From the NCBI GenBank assembly GCA_002348315.1, contig DEAW01000012.1:1-20028 (forward strand): a stretch of DNA of 20,028 nt, read 5' to 3'. The stretch comes from Planctomycetaceae bacterium UBA2972 (GTDB taxonomy: Bacteria; Planctomycetota; Planctomycetia; Pirellulales; Pirellulaceae). Made by a program: the position numbers and the translations under genes. Below, in pieces: positions 14,789 to 20,028 of this stretch. The notes beneath the pieces were generated by a model. That model did no database searches. It worked only from the letters and a program-made list of their open reading frames with translations, and was not told the origin of the DNA. The number at the start of each line of letters is the position of its first letter. Within the stretch, counting starts at the first letter, position 1.

Positions 14789-15568
14789 TTAGAGGTCTCT
14801 CCAGGACTCTACGTTATAACCAAAGTTGGCAAAATCAGGTTGATAGAGTGCGATCATGCGATCAGCGATTCCCTGATTCAATACTGAAGTGTCTTTCTTG
14901 CCACTTGAATTTCGTGGCTTACTAACGACTTCTCTGGCCCAATCCGGATCAATTCCCACAGCCGTTAGTATGCTACAAACCCCGGTCGAAAAATCTGACT
15001 CCATTTGGTGAATGTGGTCATAGTCAATGAAATCCGCATGCAAGACTGAGGTTTGAGTATCCCAATGTTGATTGCGTTTCCCTTCCGGTAACGACTCAAC
15101 AAAATGGAAAAACGTATCAAACGAAACGACCTCGTCAGGGTCCGAGCCTTGGAGATTGTTAGCTTTGGCAAAGGCCCGTATCACTGGCATCAACTTCACC
15201 ATACTTCTCGGCCAGCCCTCATGATGACCTTTGACCAGTTTATCGTTCCAGGCGGAAATCGCTCGAGTGAATGGATTTCTGACAAAGCAATGAAATTCAT
15301 AATCTGTTGGATTGCGGAACGCATGAATGTAATCTCGAATAGATGCCGTCATGAATCGACGCGTCTCATTCATTGGCCAGATATGACTACGCATCGGACT
15401 CATGTTTTGACGTTTCAACCCCTCAACCAAAATGGATCGAAATGAAGTGGAGCCGACCTTAGGGTTTAAACACACCACTAACTTTAAGTCCCGCCGTACA
15501 TAGACTTTGTACGGGCTAAAATGCTTGCGTGAAAACAGCGACCATATCTCTGTCAGGGACTTGCTCAT
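14789..15568 (-). CDS. Carbohydrate sulfotransferase-like protein
   Basis: 259 residues from ATG 15568. The frame continues to a GTG at 15613, but neither start has a Shine-Dalgarno, and ATG is the better guess. The 5'-phosphosulfate loop is canonical: LVVCLNPKVGSTSF with Lys37 and Ser42. The 3'-phosphate motif is FVRNPFTRAISAW with Arg97 and Ser105. This organisation is that of the HNK-1/chondroitin-type carbohydrate sulfotransferases (Sulfotransfer_2 group), distinct from its neighbour at 14041. It would add sulfate to a glycan using PAPS. There is no signal peptide, so it is probably cytoplasmic or membrane-associated. A convergent neighbour of the same superfamily and a sulfatase 4 kb away suggest a locus handling a sulfated polysaccharide. 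Confidence 0.85.
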   Translation of the reverse strand: MSKSLTEIWSLFSRKHFSPYKVYVRRDLKLVVCLNPKVGSTSFRSILVEGLKRQNMSPMRSHIWPMNETRRFMTASIRDYIHAFRNPTDYEFHCFVRNPFTRAISAWNDKLVKGHHEGWPRSMVKLMPVIRAFAKANNLQGSDPDEVVSFDTFFHFVESLPEGKRNQHWDTQTSVLHADFIDYDHIHQMESDFSTGVCSILTAVGIDPDWAREVVSKPRNSSGKKDTSVLNQGIADRMIALYQPDFANFGYNVESWRDL

Positions 15569-15702
15569 AGTATCGAGGATTTTAGACAGTTCTAAATTGC
15601 AAGACAACGGCACCTATCGGTGTTGGCGGCCCTTGTGGATTCACTCTAAAATCATCCTAATGATGCTACTAAGGCTGCATTTCCTCAGGTTGTATTGAAT
15701 CC

Positions 15703-17058
15703 ATGTTCAAGCTATTCCCAATTACACTCACGGCGTTGCTCTTTGTGCCCGGCTTATTGTTAGCTCAGCGTAAGGATCTCGAACTGCCGTTAAACTTCAA
15801 AGATCAGGATGGTCCCACGGTCGTCTTCTTAGTGCATGGAAGTTTTGCTGGAAATGAAACATGGCCATTACTCGTTGAGAAAAAAACGACGTTTGCATCT
15901 GAGCTAAAACGAGCTGGCGGAAAGCGAACAACCATTCATCATTTTCTATGGAGTGGTCAGAATAAACATCAAAGTCGATTGGACGCTGCTGAGAACCTTG
16001 CCAAGGAAATCGAGGAATTTACGACGGAAGATGATCGTGTTGTGATTATTGGACACAGCCACGGTGGGAATGTCGGACTACTGGCGGCCTCGAAACTTTC
16101 ACGCCCGGTGGAACTCGTCGTTTGTTTATCGACTCCCCATCTCTATCTGGTCATGGAAGATGTGGAAGGTCAGGAAGTTCCTCTGCCTATCTACTGTCCA
16201 CCTGAAAACCAAAAACAGATTAAGAACATCGTGTGTATTACTCCTGACAATGATCGGGTTCCGGACTTTTGGGCAGAGATTAACGGAGTGAATGATGATA
16301 CGGCCATTGATTTAACTCGGTCGTGGCGTCGGGCACAGCAGTTAATCCTGCCCAAGGTGAGTAGTCCGTTCCATGATTTGGCCGAACGAGTTGGGCTGAC
16401 CGATGAAATCGTCAATCTGGAAAGTCGCGACACCTTAATTGTCACCGAACACAACATCACGTATCGTTCCGATGTAAGTGGTGTCGATATGAAGCATTCG
16501 GTGGTTCATTCATGCCGCATGGGTTATATCCTCGGCAAGCTGGTTCGCCATGGAATGAATGATCGTTTTGCTGAATACCTGAAGACCATCTATCAACAAT
16601 CACCGGCAGATGACGGAGCTGCCATCAATCCGGAAGTCGTGGAACTCACTCGTAAGAAACACTATGACAAGATCAAACACCCACAGGCACAAGTCGCCTT
16701 GCAGATTACCGCCGTGGAACTCGAGGTGGAACTCGGAGCAGCGTTAGCCTTTGGAGATGAAGCCAAGCCCGATTTGTACTTCGTGATTAGCTCTATCGAT
16801 GATGAAGAACTCTTTGAAGTCGACGAGGCCGATGATGCCTTGAAGGCCGAATGGGGAACTGATGCATTTGATAAGTTGCTGCCGGTTTTGAGTACGGGCA
16901 AGATTCAGGTATGGGATGACGACACTTTTAGTGATGACCCAATTGGTGACCCGGTGGTCTTTACCTTGAGTTTTAAGCCGAATCAGTTTGAACGTAAGAC
17001 AACCATCAAAACCGATCACTACTCCATCACCATCCACTGGCAACGTCTGCACGAGTAG
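15703..17058 (+). CDS. Secreted alpha/beta hydrolase with C-terminal C2-like domain
   Basis: 451 residues. A signal peptide (FPITLTALLFVPGLLLAQ, residues 5-22) is followed by an alpha/beta-hydrolase core: VVFLVHGSFAG (oxyanion strand, His45-Gly46), VVIIGHSHGG with nucleophile Ser119, a likely acid Asp183 in DNDRVPDFW, and His265 or His269 in DMKHSVVHS. Residues ~328-451 form a separate beta-rich domain, ALQITAVELEVELG, DLYFVIS, then IQVWDDDTFSDDPIGD and a final FTLSF strand. The Asp cluster at 405-412 with Asp357 resembles the calcium loops of C2 domains. Such a tail could tether the enzyme to membrane or surface lipid in the presence of calcium. The substrate is unknown; lipase or amidase activity is possible. 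It lies just upstream of repeat copy C and the LEDRRLL protein. Confidence 0.78.
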   Translation: MFKLFPITLTALLFVPGLLLAQRKDLELPLNFKDQDGPTVVFLVHGSFAGNETWPLLVEKKTTFASELKRAGGKRTTIHHFLWSGQNKHQSRLDAAENLAKEIEEFTTEDDRVVIIGHSHGGNVGLLAASKLSRPVELVVCLSTPHLYLVMEDVEGQEVPLPIYCPPENQKQIKNIVCITPDNDRVPDFWAEINGVNDDTAIDLTRSWRRAQQLILPKVSSPFHDLAERVGLTDEIVNLESRDTLIVTEHNITYRSDVSGVDMKHSVVHSCRMGYILGKLVRHGMNDRFAEYLKTIYQQSPADDGAAINPEVVELTRKKHYDKIKHPQAQVALQITAVELEVELGAALAFGDEAKPDLYFVISSIDDEELFEVDEADDALKAEWGTDAFDKLLPVLSTGKIQVWDDDTFSDDPIGDPVVFTLSFKPNQFERKTTIKTDHYSITIHWQRLHE

Positions 17059-17072
17059 CCGAGGGATGACAG

Positions 17073-17160
17073 TTGGGCAGTTAGATTTGGCTTCCGCTTT
17101 AGACACCGGGAGTTTAGTCGCTACTCTGTTGTCCTTCGGACTAAGCTCTCTCCCGCTCTG
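17073..17160 (-). repeat. Dispersed intergenic repeat, copy C (inverted, partial)
   Basis: The reverse complement of this stretch matches copy B: CAGTTAGATTTGG, TTC(C/T)GCTTTAGACACC, GGAGTTTA and GTCCTTCGGA(C/T)TA occur in the same order and similar spacing as in the complement of 3815-3892. The GGCCG palindrome end of the element is not recognisable here, so the copy is truncated or diverged. It occupies most of the 161-base gap between the hydrolase stop and the LEDRRLL gene and must overlap that gene's leader. Confidence 0.6.
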
Positions 17161-17219
17161 GTCTTGGGCATTTTAACCTCTCTAGCTTACAATCCTCGTT
17201 GATTAACAGGAATCGATTC

Positions 17220-20028
17220 ATGCGTAAGCTACCAAAATCAAAGCCGCCCACGTTATTGCGTGGCGGAGAACGATTAGAGGACCGGCGGTTGCTGGCATTT
17301 GGCGGTGGCGTATGCAATCTACGAGCGGACCCTCTCATTCCCGAACAGATCACAGCATTCGGCCAAACGTTAGAAGTCGGCGACATCGAACCCGTTACAC
17401 GACGTCAGCAGCCGAGACTGGCGTTGCTTGACACTCCCCTGCAACTCCCTGAACGATTTACCTATTCGACCAGTTTGAAATCCTCCATTGATCCGGAGTC
17501 CACCGGCTGCAGACGTGTCAAAGCAAAAGGGTTAAAAACCACCGGTCTGCTAATCTTTGACTTTCAAGATGAACGGAATTTCAAATTTGCTGGGTTTGAC
17601 GCCCGACGCAACCTCTGGCTGATTGGCAAGAAGCATCAAAATCGGTTCAATGTCCACGATCGTCTTCGCGAGAAAATGACGCCGGATCAAACCTATCAGC
17701 TAGATCTTCATGTCGATGGGCCTCAAGTCGAATTGATCGTCAATGACGAGAGAAAAGTGAGCCACACTTTTCGCACTCTCAATCTCGATAATCCACTCGG
17801 GCTGGGAACGCTCACTCCCAAGGCAACCGATTTTCAAAATGTCGAGATTACCGATTACTTTCCGCTTACCCAAACCGTTGAAGACCATGCTCGGCTCACT
17901 CAGGGGGAGGCAGAAGTCATTGATGTCCTGGCAAATGACATCATCGCCTATGACGTAGACGCATTGCTCTCTGTGGACGTTACCGAGCATTTGTTTGGTG
18001 ACATTTCGGTCGTCAATAACCAACTCCATTATCAGGCAAATTCGAATTCCTTCGGTGAAGAGCGGATCGAATATCGGGTGACCGACCAGTTTGGTCGAAG
18101 CGTCAACGGTGAACTGGCAGTCACGATCAGTTCAGAATTGCCTCTCAACTATGAGTTTGATGATTCCGAGTTGGCAACGTTTCAGATTTTAGAAGGCGAC
18201 CATACGACCATTGAGAATGGGGCGGAACGGTTGCTTCGCTTAACGGGTCTGGAACTGCTCAATCTGGGTATTCCACCCGAGCAATTCACGATGACCACCA
18301 CGGTCGTGCCTCATCCGGACAAGCCACGAGCCAATGGCGGAGGTTATTTCGTCTTTGATTATGCCGACTTGCAAAACTACAAGTATGCCGGAATTCTTGC
18401 CGGTAAGAAAACGGCTGTCATTGCTGAAGTGCAAAACGGACGTGTGGCTATGTTAAAGACGAAGTATCTCGGCAAACCTGAAAACTATGAATACAACCTC
18501 AGACTCTTGATCAACGGAAATCAGGTTCGTCTGTTAGTAAACGATACTCAATATATATCTCGACAATTCCACGAAGATGTCACCCATGGCCAAATTGGAT
18601 TGAAAGGCCATAGACGCGGGTCGATTTTTCGTTCGCTCAGGCTTGATGACATTAATCAGCCAGCGGTAGGACTAAACCACTATCACAAGATTCCTGTCCA
18701 CCAGGATGTCACACTCAATCATTTGATTGATTTGCCGCAGGGAGCGGTCATGACCGGAGCTTCGGCGGCTCATGGCACAGTGACCCTGCATGACAATCAG
18801 TTGACCTATCGTTCGGCAGCACATCACTGGGGTCCTACGACTATTGAATATAGCCTCGAATTTGAAAATGGGACTGCCGCCACTCGGACGTTACCCATCG
18901 CTCCTGGTGTGAGTTTCCCTGCCTCAGCTGAACTTACTCCGTTCGGTCATCTGGATTCTGATGTTGTGATGAATGATTACGGATTTGCGGTACAGGGCAA
19001 ACAGTTTTTCCAGGAAAACCAATATCCTCTACCCTTTGGCGGCTTTGAAACCGTTACTAACTTCAACATGCTGTTCTTAGATGACTTGTTACCAAGAGAT
19101 TTTGATATCATCTTGCAGTATCACGATGTGAATGAACAGGATTTTGCTCAGGAACCCATCATTTTCGACTACCGGGATCAACTCAACTATAAATTTGTGG
19201 GTATGACACGCGTCGTTGATTCAAATCGCTCGTCAACACTTGTAGGCTCGATCGTGAACTCAGTACTCTATCCCGACAGAACATTTTGGGCAGTCGGAGA
19301 AGTCGTCAACGGAGAAGAGCGAATCCTCGACACTACCAAACGCAGCCTCAATCTGGGCAATCGTGCCAACCTACGCGTTAAAGTCCGAGACCATAAGATT
19401 CAGGTTTATCTCGATAGCTCTCGTGTCACCACCTATGAATTCTCTGAAGCCTTACGATTTGGAGCTGTCGGAGCGTATTCTCCATATTCAGATCGTGCTT
19501 ATCAAACATTGAATATTGTGCCCGCCGACGCCACTTTAGATCCTCAAAGTTATAACACTCGCTTACAAGGTGATATGTGGCACTTTGCAGAGGATCAAAT
19601 TGAAGTTCAACCAGATGCGAATGGGATGTCCGTTCACATGCTTTCCGATTCCTTCATTGGTCCACAGCAATTAGTGACACACGTCGTTACCCTGAGGAAC
19701 CTCGAGGATTATTCTGCCAATGCCTTTGTGGCGTTTGACTATATTGACGATGCTAACTACAAAGTTGCAGGCATTCGGGTTGGCGGAAATACCATTTCAA
19801 TTGGAGAGGTTGTGGACGGGGAGTTGCAAATGCTGCGTAACCGAAATTACGTTCTGCACTCCGGCCGACCTATCAAACTTCAGGTTTCATTAGACGGTTC
19901 ACTGGCATCGCTAACCATCGATGATCTGGAAACCATCACTTATGATTTTGCCGAGGACAATCTCGGCACTCAATTTGGATTTGCGTCTGATAAAAGTCAT
20001 ACATATTTCAAAAACACCAGCATAGAAT
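17220..20028 (+). CDS. Large planctomycete surface protein, LEDRRLL signal and repeated jelly-roll modules (3'-truncated by window)
   Basis: The frame opens at ATG 17220 and has no stop before the window ends, so at least 936 codons. AGGA lies upstream. Residues 1-27 carry basic residues and GGERLEDRRLLAF, the planctomycete surface signal also seen in shorter form at 2023. Four modules share the phrase (I/V/A)FD(F/Y)xDxxN(F/Y)KxxG: near residues 112 (FDFQDERNFKFAG), 376 (FDYADLQNYKYAG), 647 (FDYRDQLNYKFVG) and 836 (FDYIDDANYKVAG). Each is followed by a short 'xVQLxVDG..' strand and a tail 'YxF', as in laminin-G/concanavalin-like jelly rolls. Between modules 1 and 2 is a cadherin-like/Ig-like segment (DHARLTQGEAEVIDVLANDI, then IEYRVTDQFGRSVNGELAV), with a second one near 500-580. 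Likely an adhesin or glycan-binding cell-envelope protein. No catalytic motif or C-terminal end is visible. Confidence 0.85.
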   Translation, partial: MRKLPKSKPPTLLRGGERLEDRRLLAFGGGVCNLRADPLIPEQITAFGQTLEVGDIEPVTRRQQPRLALLDTPLQLPERFTYSTSLKSSIDPESTGCRRVKAKGLKTTGLLIFDFQDERNFKFAGFDARRNLWLIGKKHQNRFNVHDRLREKMTPDQTYQLDLHVDGPQVELIVNDERKVSHTFRTLNLDNPLGLGTLTPKATDFQNVEITDYFPLTQTVEDHARLTQGEAEVIDVLANDIIAYDVDALLSVDVTEHLFGDISVVNNQLHYQANSNSFGEERIEYRVTDQFGRSVNGELAVTISSELPLNYEFDDSELATFQILEGDHTTIENGAERLLRLTGLELLNLGIPPEQFTMTTTVVPHPDKPRANGGGYFVFDYADLQNYKYAGILAGKKTAVIAEVQNGRVAMLKTKYLGKPENYEYNLRLLINGNQVRLLVNDTQYISRQFHEDVTHGQIGLKGHRRGSIFRSLRLDDINQPAVGLNHYHKIPVHQDVTLNHLIDLPQGAVMTGASAAHGTVTLHDNQLTYRSAAHHWGPTTIEYSLEFENGTAATRTLPIAPGVSFPASAELTPFGHLDSDVVMNDYGFAVQGKQFFQENQYPLPFGGFETVTNFNMLFLDDLLPRDFDIILQYHDVNEQDFAQEPIIFDYRDQLNYKFVGMTRVVDSNRSSTLVGSIVNSVLYPDRTFWAVGEVVNGEERILDTTKRSLNLGNRANLRVKVRDHKIQVYLDSSRVTTYEFSEALRFGAVGAYSPYSDRAYQTLNIVPADATLDPQSYNTRLQGDMWHFAEDQIEVQPDANGMSVHMLSDSFIGPQQLVTHVVTLRNLEDYSANAFVAFDYIDDANYKVAGIRVGGNTISIGEVVDGELQMLRNRNYVLHSGRPIKLQVSLDGSLASLTIDDLETITYDFAEDNLGTQFGFASDKSHTYFKNTSIE

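Overview
The window looks like chromosomal DNA of a planctomycete (Pirellulaceae/Planctomycetaceae type). Two proteins (starting at 2023 and 17220) carry the planctomycete surface-protein N-terminal motif (DSLEPRRVL; ERLEDRRLL). One of them adds a dockerin and a beta-sandwich module typical of these bacteria. Secreted esterases, a sulfatase, a sialidase and sulfotransferases fit the same picture. Genes are spread over both strands in short clusters, GC content is moderate, and several genes start without an obvious Shine-Dalgarno. No tRNA, rRNA, CRISPR array, transposase or phage gene was recognised. All identifications come from reading motifs by eye; no database search was run.

Layout. 1-542: a hairpin terminator and a possible remnant of a ParD-like antitoxin. 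543-5164: three secreted alpha/beta-hydrolase esterases. The middle one (2023-3711) is the LEPRR-dockerin protein and is bracketed by two diverged copies of an intergenic repeat. The third (4259-5164, minus) overlaps by ATGA a small CxxC/two-helix membrane gene that is broken by an in-frame TAG. 5312-8766: a membrane-anchored pentapeptide-repeat protein meets a secreted sialidase (GH33 type) head-to-tail at their stop codons, followed by an NAD-dependent extended SDR on the same strand as the sialidase. 9019-9472: a DUF5684-like small membrane protein whose best start (ATG with a perfect AAGGAG) is followed two codons later by TAA, closed by a clean terminator. 9553-13881: a tight plus-strand cluster of sulfatase, histidine-rich polytopic membrane protein of unknown function, membrane-anchored WD40 protein and SRPBCC protein. 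14041-15568: two convergent sulfotransferases of different subtypes. 15703-17058: a secreted alpha/beta hydrolase with a C2-like tail. 17073-17160: a third, inverted copy of the intergenic repeat. 17220-20028: the start of a large LEDRRLL surface protein that runs off the window with no stop.

Together the genes suggest turnover and decoration of extracellular sulfated, acylated or sialylated polysaccharide: esterases, sialidase and sulfatase remove groups, and sulfotransferases add sulfate. This is inference from gene content. The points most worth following up are the histidine-rich membrane protein in the sulfatase cluster, the two small membrane genes each broken by one in-frame stop that a single C-to-T change at a Gln codon would explain, the repeat family next to both surface-protein genes, and the repeated module architecture of the terminal giant protein.
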